A stretch of DNA of 43,056 nucleotides from Anaerolineae bacterium. Lineage in GTDB: Bacteria; Chloroflexota; Anaerolineae; Aggregatilineales; Phototrophicaceae. The notes below the pieces were generated by a model. That model saw nothing but the letters and a program-made list of their open reading frames with translations. It ran no database searches and was not told where the DNA came from. The stretch spans positions 1-43,056 of the forward strand of contig JAIOHM010000027.1 of NCBI GenBank assembly GCA_019912965.1, in the 5' to 3' direction. The position numbers were made by a program, and so were the translations under genes. This document shows positions 1 through 9,094 of this stretch, in pieces; within the stretch, counting starts at the first letter, position 1, and every line of letters begins with the position of its first letter.

Positions 1-413
1 GCGTCGGTCACAATCACGGGTTTACCATCTATAACGGCAGGTTGGTTATCCACAGGTTTCTCCATTATCTCCTGTTCCACAGGGGTTTGTTCTTGAGCCA
101 CTTTTTGTAACATCTCGACGGCAAGCGGCACATCCGTTCCCCAGGGACGAGGACGACGCAGAATTTCCGCGCCATTATACCAACCGATCATGACGGGCTT
201 GCTGCCCACATCAAAGCGCGCGGCGGCCTGGGGGTTTGTGGTGGGGTCAAGTTTGGCAAAGCCAATCGTCGGATGATCTTCCAGAGCTTTTTTGAAGGCG
301 GTGCTAAAATCACTCCGCAGCCCTTCACCATTGGAAACCAGAATGAGCGTAGGCTTTTGCCCCCACAGTTGGCTCTCCAATGTCGCATCCGTTAGAACCA
401 TCAACTCAGCCAT
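1..413 (-). CDS. Thioredoxin-fold protein, 3' part beyond left edge (partial)
   Basis: The frame is open from an ATG at 413 to the window edge (137 codons seen). A GGGAGGA ribosome site lies 5 nt upstream. Residues 1-105 or so look like one thioredoxin fold: a beta-strand (PTLILVSN), a helix, then KLDPTTNPQAAARFDVGSKPVMIGWYNG, whose KPVM holds the cis-proline loop. The CxxC redox motif is absent; VSNGEGLRSDF occupies its place, so this domain should be redox-inactive. A linker rich in Glu/Pro follows, and the visible end (GKPVIVTDA) resembles the start of a second, canonical thioredoxin domain. I therefore infer a two-domain protein with an inactive first and possibly active second domain. 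It reads in the same direction as the PIG-L gene 67 nt upstream. The thioredoxin fold is fairly sure; the second domain is inference. Confidence 0.7.
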   Translation of the reverse strand, partial: MAELMVLTDATLESQLWGQKPTLILVSNGEGLRSDFSTAFKKALEDHPTIGFAKLDPTTNPQAAARFDVGSKPVMIGWYNGAEILRRPRPWGTDVPLAVEMLQKVAQEQTPVEQEIMEKPVDNQPAVIDGKPVIVTD

Positions 414-480
414 AAAATCCTCCCACTACGGTGAATAGACGCCCCGATTATGTCTTTCATTACCTTACAGCGGAAAATAT

Positions 481-1236
481 TTACCCTTCCGTCATCTGCT
501 CTGGCACAGCCGCCGATCCTTCGGATTGTGTCTGCGGGTCTTCCTTCAACTTCATCACCCGGAAGGATTCCGCAAACGCGTAACCGTGATTTTTGCCTTC
601 CTCAGCGTCCCACTTCCGTACCATATCGCCCACTTCCGGCCCCAACTGCGACTTATGGCACAGTAGCGCCTGAATTTTACGATCCTCATAAGCCGAAATA
701 TCCACATAGGTATCGGCCTGCACCGGGAACATCAAATACAATTCCGTCACATCATAAGGTTCGTAGCCTTCCGCCAGCAGTTCCGGGAAAATCGGGCGTG
801 TTCCGGCGCTGGGGAACACGGCATAAGTTGCGGCTTCCCCAGCGGCACGATGGTCAGGATGGTTGATGTAAAAATTCCCGGCGAAGATCAACGACGGGTC
901 TTGCAGCAGCACGCGCTCCGGGCGAACCTCGCGGATAATGCGCGTCAGATCGCGCCGTAGTTCCATCGTTGGTTGCAGCACGCCATCGGGATAGCCCAGA
1001 AATCGCACATCCTTAACACCGAGGATAGCGGCGGCCTCACACTGCTCCTGCTGCCGCTGCTGGACGAGTGCCTTCAGGTCAGTATCCGGCTTATTGCTGC
1101 CCGCTGAACCATCGGTCACCATACAAAACGTCACCTGTGTGCCTGCTTCAACCCATTGGGCAATGCTGCCCGCTGCCGCGAATTCGATGTCATCTGGATG
1201 TGCCGCAATCACCAGAATGCGTTCAGGAGTAGCCAT
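481..1236 (-). CDS. PIG-L/LmbE family N-acetylglucosaminyl-type deacetylase
   Basis: The 251-residue protein begins MATPERILVIAAHPDDIEF. This is the zinc-binding AHPDD signature of the PIG-L/LmbE family, in which His and Asp bind the metal and the second Asp acts as the base. The second signature is NHPDHRAAG near residue 125, supplying another metal histidine. Length and Rossmann-like layout fit the family. Members remove acetyl groups from N-acetylglucosamine conjugates, for example in mycothiol or bacillithiol synthesis, or in sugar and natural-product tailoring. No thiol-pathway partner is nearby, so the substrate is unknown. It is transcribed leftward, probably with the thioredoxin-fold gene 67 nt downstream, and diverges from the small membrane protein at 1397. 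Confidence 0.93.
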   Translation of the reverse strand: MATPERILVIAAHPDDIEFAAAGSIAQWVEAGTQVTFCMVTDGSAGSNKPDTDLKALVQQRQQEQCEAAAILGVKDVRFLGYPDGVLQPTMELRRDLTRIIREVRPERVLLQDPSLIFAGNFYINHPDHRAAGEAATYAVFPSAGTRPIFPELLAEGYEPYDVTELYLMFPVQADTYVDISAYEDRKIQALLCHKSQLGPEVGDMVRKWDAEEGKNHGYAFAESFRVMKLKEDPQTQSEGSAAVPEQMTEG

Positions 1237-1352
1237 AACCCTCTATCCTTTGTTCGATTATGAGATGCTGGCTATTCTACAACTGTTCGCCCCAAATCGT
1301 ACTAGCCGAATGGCGGGTATAAACGCTTTTTCTTCTCAGGTTAGCATCATGT

Positions 1353-1358
1353 TATACT
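1353..1358 (+). promoter_or_regulatory. Possible -10 box (TATACT)
   Basis: A TATACT hexamer lies 39 nt before the ATG of the small membrane protein, in the divergent gap between it and the PIG-L gene. No good -35 hexamer sits 16-18 nt upstream (TTCTTC is the nearest), so this is a weak call. Confidence 0.3.
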
Positions 1359-1396
1359 CTAAAGGGTGAAAGTCTCCCGCATATTAGGGGGCAAGT

Positions 1397-1753
1397 ATGA
1401 AAAAAGATAACGAACTTGAGCGTGCTCAACGCATCCGCGATGCACAGCTTTCAGCCCGCAGTCCGGGTGAGTCCAAGATCAAGGGATACGACTGGTCAAA
1501 ACACGCCCAACGCGCGCAGAAGATTCAGCGTAAACGACAGGAAAAACCCCTGCTGATCGACCTGTATGAGATGCTGCCCTCCCGCTGGAAAGGCTTGCTC
1601 GTCGGCTTGGGGATTGGGCTTTTACCCCTGCTGGCTGCCCAGATTTTCTTGCAAGGTGAATGGAAAATTCTGGGTTGGGTCGGCTTGCTGATCTGTGCGA
1701 TCATTGCCTATGTAATTGGTGCAGCCACCCAGGATGAATCTCCAACCCAATAG
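1397..1753 (+). CDS. Small two-helix membrane protein, unknown function
   Basis: I do not recognise the family. The 118-residue protein has a charged N-terminal half (residues 1-55, many Lys/Arg/Gln, helical) and two hydrophobic segments at about 66-86 (GLLVGLGIGLLPLLAAQIF) and 92-112 (ILGWVGLLICAIIAYVIGAA). A short acidic tail follows. The N-terminus is probably cytoplasmic by the positive-inside rule. A GGGGGC stretch precedes the ATG. It stands 27 nt before the four-PAS kinase on the same strand, so the two are likely co-transcribed and it may be an accessory of that kinase. That role is inference. Confidence 0.75.
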   Translation: MKKDNELERAQRIRDAQLSARSPGESKIKGYDWSKHAQRAQKIQRKRQEKPLLIDLYEMLPSRWKGLLVGLGIGLLPLLAAQIFLQGEWKILGWVGLLICAIIAYVIGAATQDESPTQ

Positions 1754-1780
1754 ATATTATAACGATGGGATTTTCCCGCT

Positions 1781-4639
1781 ATGCTTGATCGATTGTCTTC
1801 TGCCGCCCGCCTGTGGCAGCGTTGGATCGAACCCATTCCCGCAGTGGTCGACGACGAAGCCCGGCGTCAGGCGCGTTTGTTAGCCTCGCTCCTGTTGGCA
1901 AGTATCATCCTCGTTCTGGTCATGCTGCCTATCCCCATGTGGATTAATCAACGCCCGTTTTGGCAAAATCCCGAAAGTATCACAGGACTGATCGGTGTCA
2001 TTGTTTGTTTCATCGGCTATCGTTTGAGCCGCGAAGGCAGGCGCTATCCAGCCGTTGGGCTTTCCATTGTTTACGGAACGGCTGCTATCCTCGTTCCAGC
2101 CCTGACGCATGGCGGCGCGGAAGGGCTGCACGCCCTCTATTTTCTCGTTGTGCTGGTGATCTTCGGTAATCTGTTTCTGCCTTTCCGCCTGCTGCTGGCG
2201 ACCTTTTTTTTGCAAGTGCTGATGGTGCTGATTGCCCTGAACTGGATGCCCCATATCACCTTTCACGAAGCGCTCAGGCCGCTTAATTTTAATGTTTTCA
2301 CAGGCTTGATTGTGGTGCTGGTTATGTTGCACCGCAGCCGCCTGGAACATGAACGCGCCCAAAAGTTGGCCGAAAGTGAACAACGCTACAAAGACCTCAT
2401 CCGCACCCAGCGCGATATTATCTATGAGCAGTCTGCGACCGGGGAAATGCTCTCGATCAACGAAGCCGTCCAGCCCATCCTCGGCTATACCCCTGCCGAA
2501 GCCGTCGGTATGAACGTCAAAGACCTGCTGCATCCCGACGATTTTCCAGATGCACTCCAATTTCTGGAACGGATGAAACGCCATGAACCACCCACGCCCA
2601 TCAATTACCGCCTGCTGACTAAAAGTGGAGAGCCGCGCTGGATTGAAACCCACATGACTCCCCATTATCAGAATGGCAAACTGATACGGATGGCAGGCAT
2701 CACCCGCGACATCACCGAACGCAAACAGGCAGAAGAAGCCTTAAAGCAGAGTGAAGAACGCTACCGGATCATCTCCGAATTGATCTCGGATTATGCTTTT
2801 TCCTATGAGGTGCTGCCGGATGGGAGTCTGGTTGATGAGTGGATGACCTCCGCCCCCCTCATACGGGTAACGGGCTACACCTATGAGGAAGTGAAGGACA
2901 CCATGAAGCCCCTCCATCCCGACGAAATGGAGCGCGTGAAGGAACTACAACAGAGGACGCTTCAGGGCGAGGAGACCGACTCCGAACATCGAATTATTAC
3001 CAAAAGTGGCGAGATGCGCTGGGTGCGTGTGTTCCGCACACCCATTTGGGATGAGCGTGAAGGGCGGGTCGTGCGTTATTACGGTGTTGCTCAGGACATC
3101 ACCGAACGCAAGCTGGCCGAAGAAGCCTTGAAACACAGTGAAGAACGCTACCGTATAATCCTGGAATTGATCTCGGATTATGCTTTTTCCTATGAGGTGC
3201 TGCCGGATGGTTCGCTCATAGAGGAATGGATTACGCGGGCATCCTTCCAGCGGGTCACGGGTTATGAGTGGGAAGAAATCAACCTCAGCCAATCTTTACT
3301 CCCTATTCATCCAGATGATCAGCATCTCGTCACGGATTTGATGAAACATACCCTTCACGGCGAAGCGACCGACTCCGAGCATCGCATTATCACCAAAAGC
3401 GGTGAGGTGCGTTGGATACATATGTATCGAAAGCCCATCTGGAGCGAAGATGAAAAACGGGTCGTGCGTTATTATGGCGTGGCACAGGACATCACCGAGC
3501 GTAAACGGGCAGAAGAAGCCTTAAAGCAGAGTGAAGAACGCTACCGTCAGATATCCGAACTCATCTCCGACTACGCCTACTATTACCGCATCGACCCGGA
3601 CGGACGCCGCGTTCGGGAATGGATTACCGGCTCTTTCACCCGGCTCACGGGTTATCACCCCGACGAAATATCGGGCGAAAATATCGCTATCCTCATTGCA
3701 CCGGAATATATCGAACAGCTTCAGGAAGACCGTCATCGTGTAGCGCAGGGTGAATCCGTCAGCCGGGAATATCGCATGATTACCAAAGAGGGTGAACCGC
3801 GCTGGTTGCACATTTATCGTGTGCCTGTGCAGGATGAAAATGAAACACGGGTCATCGGCTACTTCGGTGTAGCGCAGGATGTTACCGAGCGTAAACAGGC
3901 CGAGGCGCAAAAGCTCAAACTGGCGCTGGAACAGGATCGCAGTCGTCTGGTCGGGCAGTTTGTGCTGGCAATCTCTCACGACTTCCGCACTTCACTGGCA
4001 ACCATCGAAACCAGCCGTTATCTCGTAGAACGCACCCTGCAAAAAGTTGGCGAAAACCCGGTACAGGCCAAACTGGATACGATTGAACGGGCTGTAATGC
4101 ATATGGGCAAACAACTTGAAAATCTGCACATGGTTTCCTCATTGACCAACTCACGCCCTACTCGCCGCAACCTGAACCAATTGGTGGATGCAGTAGTCAA
4201 TGAACAGCGTGAACGCGCACAACATAAGGAATTGAGCCTGATTTTCACCCCGATGGTCGAAACGTTGTGGGTGATTATCGATGAAGAAAAAGTCAAACTG
4301 GCGGTTCAACACCTGCTCATCAATGCCATGTCCCATACCCCCCCCGGTGGTCAGATCACTCTCCGTACTTACAACAGTCCGCAGGGCATTTTGCTGGAAG
4401 TGCAGGACAGCGGTAATGGGATTGAACCGCGTGATCTGCCCCATATCTTCGACCTGTTTTATCGGGGGGATGCCTCACGCAATCAGGAGTGGGGCGGTGT
4501 GGGCTTGGGATTGACCATCGTCAAAATGATTGTCGAAGCCCATGACGGCACACTCAGCGTAAACAGCAGCCCCGGTGAAGGCAGCACCTTCACCATCATC
4601 TTGCCCGGCGAATGGGATGTAGTCGGCGCATCGGATTAA
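1781..4639 (+). CDS. Membrane-bound sensor histidine kinase with four PAS domains
   Basis: The 952 residues run in this order. About six transmembrane helices occupy residues 30-190. Four PAS/PAC modules follow at roughly 200-320, 325-450, 455-580 and 585-710, each ending in a DITERK or DVTERK PAC motif. Then come a HisKA dimerisation helix with LAISHDFRTSL (phospho-acceptor His733) and a HATPase domain with N box (LLINAMSHTPPGG), G1 (DSGNGIE), F box (IFDLFYRG) and G2 (GGVGLGLTIV). It should autophosphorylate on His733 in response to a signal read by the PAS domains or membrane part and pass phosphate to a response regulator. None is encoded in this window, so it is an orphan. PAS2, PAS3 and PAS4 are so alike at DNA level that they look like tandem duplications. 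The start follows a weak GGGA ribosome site. Confidence 0.95.
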   Translation: MLDRLSSAARLWQRWIEPIPAVVDDEARRQARLLASLLLASIILVLVMLPIPMWINQRPFWQNPESITGLIGVIVCFIGYRLSREGRRYPAVGLSIVYGTAAILVPALTHGGAEGLHALYFLVVLVIFGNLFLPFRLLLATFFLQVLMVLIALNWMPHITFHEALRPLNFNVFTGLIVVLVMLHRSRLEHERAQKLAESEQRYKDLIRTQRDIIYEQSATGEMLSINEAVQPILGYTPAEAVGMNVKDLLHPDDFPDALQFLERMKRHEPPTPINYRLLTKSGEPRWIETHMTPHYQNGKLIRMAGITRDITERKQAEEALKQSEERYRIISELISDYAFSYEVLPDGSLVDEWMTSAPLIRVTGYTYEEVKDTMKPLHPDEMERVKELQQRTLQGEETDSEHRIITKSGEMRWVRVFRTPIWDEREGRVVRYYGVAQDITERKLAEEALKHSEERYRIILELISDYAFSYEVLPDGSLIEEWITRASFQRVTGYEWEEINLSQSLLPIHPDDQHLVTDLMKHTLHGEATDSEHRIITKSGEVRWIHMYRKPIWSEDEKRVVRYYGVAQDITERKRAEEALKQSEERYRQISELISDYAYYYRIDPDGRRVREWITGSFTRLTGYHPDEISGENIAILIAPEYIEQLQEDRHRVAQGESVSREYRMITKEGEPRWLHIYRVPVQDENETRVIGYFGVAQDVTERKQAEAQKLKLALEQDRSRLVGQFVLAISHDFRTSLATIETSRYLVERTLQKVGENPVQAKLDTIERAVMHMGKQLENLHMVSSLTNSRPTRRNLNQLVDAVVNEQRERAQHKELSLIFTPMVETLWVIIDEEKVKLAVQHLLINAMSHTPPGGQITLRTYNSPQGILLEVQDSGNGIEPRDLPHIFDLFYRGDASRNQEWGGVGLGLTIVKMIVEAHDGTLSVNSSPGEGSTFTIILPGEWDVVGASD
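2732..3906 (+). repeat. Three tandem PAS-coding repeats
   Basis: The phrase GAAGAAGCC that opens each inter-PAS linker recurs at 2732, 3119 and 3512, giving unit lengths of 387 and 393 bp (129 and 131 codons). Units 1 and 2 share long near-identical DNA, for example the stretch coding SDYAFSYEVLPDGSL and the stretch coding DSEHRIITKSGE. The third unit is more diverged. This points to in-frame tandem duplication. Confidence 0.85.
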
Positions 4640-4688
4640 ATGCGAAGCCTGTCTGGTATTCGCCCGCTTCGCTGAGTATCCTTGCGGC

Positions 4689-5777
4689 ATGAAAATTGAT
4701 TCCATCAGCAGTCCATATTCCCTGTCACCCCTGTTGGCGAGTGCAGCCTTGCTCTTGAGTCTGGCTCTCGCCGGGTTGGCGCTGTTAGCAGTCTCGTTTG
4801 GTCATGTACTGGGGTCGCGCCAGTTAGCCTATTACGCCGGACGTGAGGGCAATTACGAGGTATATCTGACTGATGTCGGGCGCAGTCTTGTCACCAACCT
4901 GACGCGCAATCCCGGTGAGGATACCCGTCCATCGTGGTCGCCGGATGGTGAACAAATCGTGTTTTATTCACAGCGTGACAGCCGGATTGATGTCCACATC
5001 ATGAATGCTGATGGTAGCGATTTGCGGCGATTAGCCCAAACGGGCAATACCGGTAAGTATTTGTATCCATCATGGTCGCCAGATGGCGAGTGGATTGCCT
5101 TTGCTTCCAGTTACCAGCGCGACGCGGGCATTTACCTGATTCGCCCGGATGGCAGCGGCCTCCATCGCCTGACCACCTTTCGCGCCTCCCTGATTGTCTG
5201 GTCGCCGGATAGCCGCCGCCTCGCCCTGATGGCTGACTGTGACAATAATTGCGATCTGTATGTGGTCGATCAGGATGGAAGCAATCTGCGCCGCCTGACT
5301 CGCAATGGCGTTTTTGATACCTATCCCAGTTGGTCGCCAGATGGTGAGCAATTTGTGTTCATGTCCAACCGTGACCAATCGCTGGAACTATACACGCTCA
5401 GTCTGAACTGTGACGAGAAACAACTCGGCGGTTGCGATGTCCATCGCCTGACATTTAACCGCGATTTTGATGGTTTCCCGGTCTGGTCACCGGATGGTCA
5501 ATCCATCCTTTTTAGCTCCGACCGCGATGGCAACTTTGAGATTTACACCCTGTCTGTCGGCTGTATTCCCAAACCGGAAACCTGTGCTGCCTCCACGCAC
5601 CGTCTGACCAATCGCACTGGCAGTGACCTGAGTCCCGTCTGGTCACCGGATGGTTCGCAGATTGCCTTTATCGCTGTGCAGGATATTTATGTGATGAATG
5701 TCATATGTTCCGGTTGTCCCTCGTGGCGACTGGTGGGTGGTGTCCTCAGTGACCAGACTTTAGCCTGGCGTCCGTAA
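4689..5777 (+). CDS. Membrane-anchored PD40/TolB-like beta-propeller protein
   Basis: The 362-residue protein has one N-terminal hydrophobic helix (about residues 12-38), a signal anchor, followed by a six- to seven-blade propeller. Blades carry the PD40 signature SWSPDG or VWSPDG (at least six copies), each followed by an 'I/FVF/ASxRD' strand and 'DGSxLRRLT' turns. Paired cysteines in two blades (CDNNC; CDEKQLGGC) suggest disulfides and an extracytoplasmic location. Such TolB-type propellers bind peptides or proteins; no enzymatic residues are evident. It lies 49 nt after the four-PAS kinase on the same strand, so it may be co-transcribed, but no functional tie is shown. Confidence 0.9.
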   Translation: MKIDSISSPYSLSPLLASAALLLSLALAGLALLAVSFGHVLGSRQLAYYAGREGNYEVYLTDVGRSLVTNLTRNPGEDTRPSWSPDGEQIVFYSQRDSRIDVHIMNADGSDLRRLAQTGNTGKYLYPSWSPDGEWIAFASSYQRDAGIYLIRPDGSGLHRLTTFRASLIVWSPDSRRLALMADCDNNCDLYVVDQDGSNLRRLTRNGVFDTYPSWSPDGEQFVFMSNRDQSLELYTLSLNCDEKQLGGCDVHRLTFNRDFDGFPVWSPDGQSILFSSDRDGNFEIYTLSVGCIPKPETCAASTHRLTNRTGSDLSPVWSPDGSQIAFIAVQDIYVMNVICSGCPSWRLVGGVLSDQTLAWRP

Positions 5778-5907
5778 CAGGGCTACTACTAATTTCCTAC
5801 GCGAAATTCAGCATTTTTTCGGAAATGTCAGGGACATGTTAAGGTGTCCTCGTGTACACTGAAGTTGAACATTCAGGTTGTACCCCAAAAACCAGCACGA
5901 GGTTCAC

Positions 5908-7494
5908 ATGTTAAGCGAACGCCAGCGGCTTGATGCCCTCTACAGCATCGTCAAGGCATTACGGAATCAGGATACAGATACCCGTGCCGCCCTTCAAACT
6001 GCGCTCAGGATGGCGAGCGAAGCCATTGGCGTCAAACATGGCTGTGTTGTCACCTTCCGCAAGGATGACCGTCTGGATGATGTGATAACGCTGGGATCAC
6101 AGGACGATCCAGAAGTGACCCGTAAATTATGGCAGCGCTTGATCGCGCGCGGGCTGGTAGGCTTCGTGCATCATGGGCGGCGCACCATCATCGTGCGGGA
6201 CATCAGCACCGACCCGCGTTGGCCGAAGGTGGGTGATTCGCCCGCGCTCCCCAAAACAGGTTCGGCCATCGGGTTGCCGATGGAAAAAAATGGGTACATG
6301 TACGGGGTGATGACGTTGATCCATCCCGAAATCGATTTTTTTGATGATGCGCTGGTGGAATGGCTGGGCGCGATCATTGACACAGCCTCGTCAATCGTCG
6401 GTGGAGCCATCATCCTGAATGCCACACCCAAAGATGAAAGCCATTATCGCTGGCTGTTCGAGGATGCGGTGATGCCTATCATCATCACCGATCTGGACGG
6501 CTATATTGTGGATGCCAACCGCCGCGCCTGCGAAATGCTGCGTTATAAACGGCAGGACATGCTCAAACTGCCGATCAGCGCCATTCACCGCATGGGTACA
6601 GGGCAGATAGGTGTGAACCGTTTTGAATCCCTTCAGATGGGTAACGAACTGGAATTTCGTTCAACCGCTTGGCCTTCGGAAGGTGCAGATATTCCGGTTA
6701 TGGTGCGTGCCCGCCGGGTATTTTTCGATAATTATGATGTCATCGCCTGGGTTGAGCAGGATACTTCCGCTCAGATGGAACTCGACCAACTGCGGCAGGA
6801 TTTAACCGCGATGGTCTACCACGATCTGCGTGGCCCTTTGCATACCGTCTACAGCAGCCTTGCCACACTGGGGCGCTTGCTGAATGGCACGAATCCCGCT
6901 GCCGTTAATGATCTCCTGCAAGTCGGAATCCGCAGCACCCGTCAGCTTTCCCGTATGATCGAAAGCCTGCTGGATATTCAACGGCTGGAAGAAGGCAAAG
7001 CCGTCCTCGATCCCAAGCCGACTTCGCTGCACAGCTTATTGGCAAACGCCGCCCAGTTGGTGCAGCCTTTAGCCTCTGAATCCAATCAACACCTGACGAT
7101 TTCGGTGGTGGATGAATTGCCCTTCGTCACCTGCGACTCGGACATGATCTTGCGCGTCGTCACTAACTTGATGGAAAATGCCGTTAAGTACACCCCGATG
7201 GGCGGGAAGATCACCCTCAGCGCGGAACGCACCCCGGAGGGCGTCCGTATCAGTGTGGCGGACTCCGGGCCGGGCATTCCCAAACACATGCAGCGGCAGA
7301 TTTTCGACAAGTTCAGCCGCGTGAAATACCGCGATGCGCCCAAAGGCTTAGGGTTAGGTTTGGCCTTTTGCCGCCTGGCAATCGAAGCGCACGGCGGGCA
7401 AATCTGGGTGGAGAGCGAACCCGGCAACGGTTCGGCCTTCCTGTTCACGCTGCCCGTGCAGGAACAACCACAGCCCGAAGTCGCCACCGCCTGA
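5908..7494 (+). CDS. GAF-PAS sensor histidine kinase
   Basis: This is a soluble kinase of 528 residues. A GAF domain occupies residues 1-165 or so (ASEAIGVKHGCVVTF; GLPMEKNGYMYGVMTLIHPE). A PAS domain covers about 185-300 (LFEDAVMPIIITDLDGYIVDANRRA). HisKA follows with AMVYHDLRGPL (phospho-acceptor His305), then HATPase with N box (NLMENAVKYTPMGG), G1 (VADSGPGIP) and G2 (KGLGLGLAFCRLA). I chose the ATG at 5908 because GAGG lies 6 nt upstream; an in-frame TTG at 5878 would add ten residues but has no ribosome site. No response regulator is adjacent. The GAF ligand is unknown. Confidence 0.94.
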   Translation: MLSERQRLDALYSIVKALRNQDTDTRAALQTALRMASEAIGVKHGCVVTFRKDDRLDDVITLGSQDDPEVTRKLWQRLIARGLVGFVHHGRRTIIVRDISTDPRWPKVGDSPALPKTGSAIGLPMEKNGYMYGVMTLIHPEIDFFDDALVEWLGAIIDTASSIVGGAIILNATPKDESHYRWLFEDAVMPIIITDLDGYIVDANRRACEMLRYKRQDMLKLPISAIHRMGTGQIGVNRFESLQMGNELEFRSTAWPSEGADIPVMVRARRVFFDNYDVIAWVEQDTSAQMELDQLRQDLTAMVYHDLRGPLHTVYSSLATLGRLLNGTNPAAVNDLLQVGIRSTRQLSRMIESLLDIQRLEEGKAVLDPKPTSLHSLLANAAQLVQPLASESNQHLTISVVDELPFVTCDSDMILRVVTNLMENAVKYTPMGGKITLSAERTPEGVRISVADSGPGIPKHMQRQIFDKFSRVKYRDAPKGLGLGLAFCRLAIEAHGGQIWVESEPGNGSAFLFTLPVQEQPQPEVATA

Positions 7495-7610
7495 CAAACT
7501 CAACGCTGTTGCTGTAGAATCGAACTGAACCAGATGAGAAACTATACAACGCAGTTAGCAATAAGCTGAAGTGGGTAAACTGGCTGGGCAATTTCGTAGA
7601 ACCTCGTTAA

Positions 7611-7646
7611 AAACAAAAAGTGGAGATGGTTTGTAACCATCCCCAC
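7611..7646 (-). terminator. Intrinsic terminator of the PPC-protein gene
   Basis: On the minus strand a GTGGGGATGG / CCATCTCCAC stem closes a TTACAAA loop and is followed by TTTTTGTTTTT. It lies 28 nt beyond the stop of the PPC protein at 7674. Confidence 0.85.
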
Positions 7647-7673
7647 TCGTACCTCATACCTCGGAACGCAGCA

Positions 7674-8906
7674 CTACTGTTGTGCCAGCGCACCCACCCG
7701 GTCAGGTTCGCTGAAGCCGAACACACTCCAGTCACCTTCGTTCTTGCCGCCTTCCACGCTGCGGACACCTGCCACCGGCTCAGTGTAGGAGATGGTGACC
7801 AATCCGGCGCGGAACTGTACTGCTGCCTTCGACGCCTTGCCAACCGTGACGGTCGCTTCGAAGTCGCCTTCGGTGTCGCCATCTGCAAAGTCGTAGCGCG
7901 TCACCACAATCACATATGTACCCGCTTCTTCCGTGCGATATTGCAGCATCGGGTTCGAGTCACCGTTGGAACGGTCGTCATTTTCGGCCATCACTTCATC
8001 ATCCAGCATGATACCGACGTAGGCATCCAGATCGCCGCTGACCGCCTGCACATCCACCGTAATCACAGTGTTGGCGGGAACGTCTTCCAGTGTGATCGTG
8101 CTGAACGGATATTCGTCGTCAATCGTACCGGTGTAGACATCACCCAACGGTTGGTTGTTGGAAACCGGGCTGTTACCGTTGTTGTTAGCACCTGCGTTTT
8201 CCGATTCAAGGCTCAGAACAAACTCGCCTGCGTCGTCCGCAAACACACCAATGTAGTAGTCACCGTCGTCGGGCAGTTCCAGTTCGACCAACGCATTCGT
8301 ATCGCGCTTGCTGGCGTTGTCATTCTCGCCCAGCACATTGCCGTCCGCATCGATCACCACCAGATAGGTATCCACTTCTTCGCTCTCGGCATACAGGGTT
8401 ACGAAGTCGCCTTCTGAACCGCTGAACCCGTAGATGATGGCGGTTTCCATATCAATGGCTTCGCCTTCAACCGCGTCACCATAGCTGATGAAAATCGTTT
8501 CGCCGCCTTCTTCCTGCCCGCCGCGCGCCACATCTTCCAGTGAAACGCTGTACGATCCGGCCTCATAACCCAGCACGGCGAAGTAGTAGAAGTCGCTGTC
8601 CGGCAGTGTATAGCTGATTTCCGAGTCCGTGTCATTCTTGTTGATGTTGTCGTTCTCGGTCAGGATGTTGCCCTGCGAGTCGCCTAGCCGCATATAGACA
8701 TCAATTTTGCTGCTGGTGGCCTGGATGACAATTTCATCACCCGCTTCACCATCGAACACATACAGTTTGCCTTCCGCCGGGTCGGCGATACGGCCATTGT
8801 GAACGTCGCCGTAGCGCAGGGTTACAATATCATCTTCCTGCGCGGCAACGGGTAAGCCGACCGCGAGGACGACCAGCATGAAAAGCATAATCTTGATCTT
8901 GGACAT
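7674..8906 (-). CDS. Secreted PPC-domain protein (three domains)
   Basis: The 410-residue protein starts with a signal peptide (KIMLFMLVVLAVGLPVAAQ, cleavage expected after VAAQ). Three beta-sandwich units resembling the bacterial pre-peptidase C-terminal (PPC) domain follow, at about 25-125, 140-235 and 250-360. Each has the run 'D-x-Y-hydrophobic ... G-N-x-L-x-E-N-D-N' (MRLGDSQGNILTENDN; VIDADGNVLGENDN) and ends 'Y-x-(V/L)-S-L-E'. The Asp/Asn-rich loops look suited to calcium. There is no enzyme domain, so it is probably a surface or matrix adhesin-like protein. An AAGGAG site lies 12 nt before the ATG and an intrinsic terminator follows the gene. It is one of three PPC proteins in the window. 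Confidence 0.85.
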   Translation of the reverse strand: MSKIKIMLFMLVVLAVGLPVAAQEDDIVTLRYGDVHNGRIADPAEGKLYVFDGEAGDEIVIQATSSKIDVYMRLGDSQGNILTENDNINKNDTDSEISYTLPDSDFYYFAVLGYEAGSYSVSLEDVARGGQEEGGETIFISYGDAVEGEAIDMETAIIYGFSGSEGDFVTLYAESEEVDTYLVVIDADGNVLGENDNASKRDTNALVELELPDDGDYYIGVFADDAGEFVLSLESENAGANNNGNSPVSNNQPLGDVYTGTIDDEYPFSTITLEDVPANTVITVDVQAVSGDLDAYVGIMLDDEVMAENDDRSNGDSNPMLQYRTEEAGTYVIVVTRYDFADGDTEGDFEATVTVGKASKAAVQFRAGLVTISYTEPVAGVRSVEGGKNEGDWSVFGFSEPDRVGALAQQ

Positions 8907-9039
8907 GGTTGCGATAGCTCCTTGTTTGTTATGGTTATCACTTTACCGGAGATCGCCGGGGGTAGCGTCTGACGGAGGGTGGATTTCTCTCCCGCCCTTT
9001 GGATGGATGGTGCAATTCCGCCCAAAGACGGAGGCTGAA

Positions 9040-9074
9040 AACAAAAACCCCCACACCAGATTGGCGCAGGGGTT
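9040..9074 (-). terminator. Intrinsic terminator of the LysM lipoprotein gene
   Basis: On the minus strand a 13-bp stem with three G-T wobbles (AACCCCTGCGCCA with TGGTGTGGGGGTT), an ATC loop and a TTTTTGTTTTC tail follow the stop at 9095. Confidence 0.85.
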
Positions 9075-9094
9075 GAGCCTGAAGGAACGTTTGC

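Noticed and set aside
450..866. 138-residue plus-strand frame
   Set aside because: It lies opposite the PIG-L deacetylase, which has intact catalytic motifs; Pro/Arg-rich nonsense.
7620..8417. 265-residue plus-strand frame
   Set aside because: It is the antisense shadow of the PPC protein at 7674. His/Val-rich composition and no start signal.
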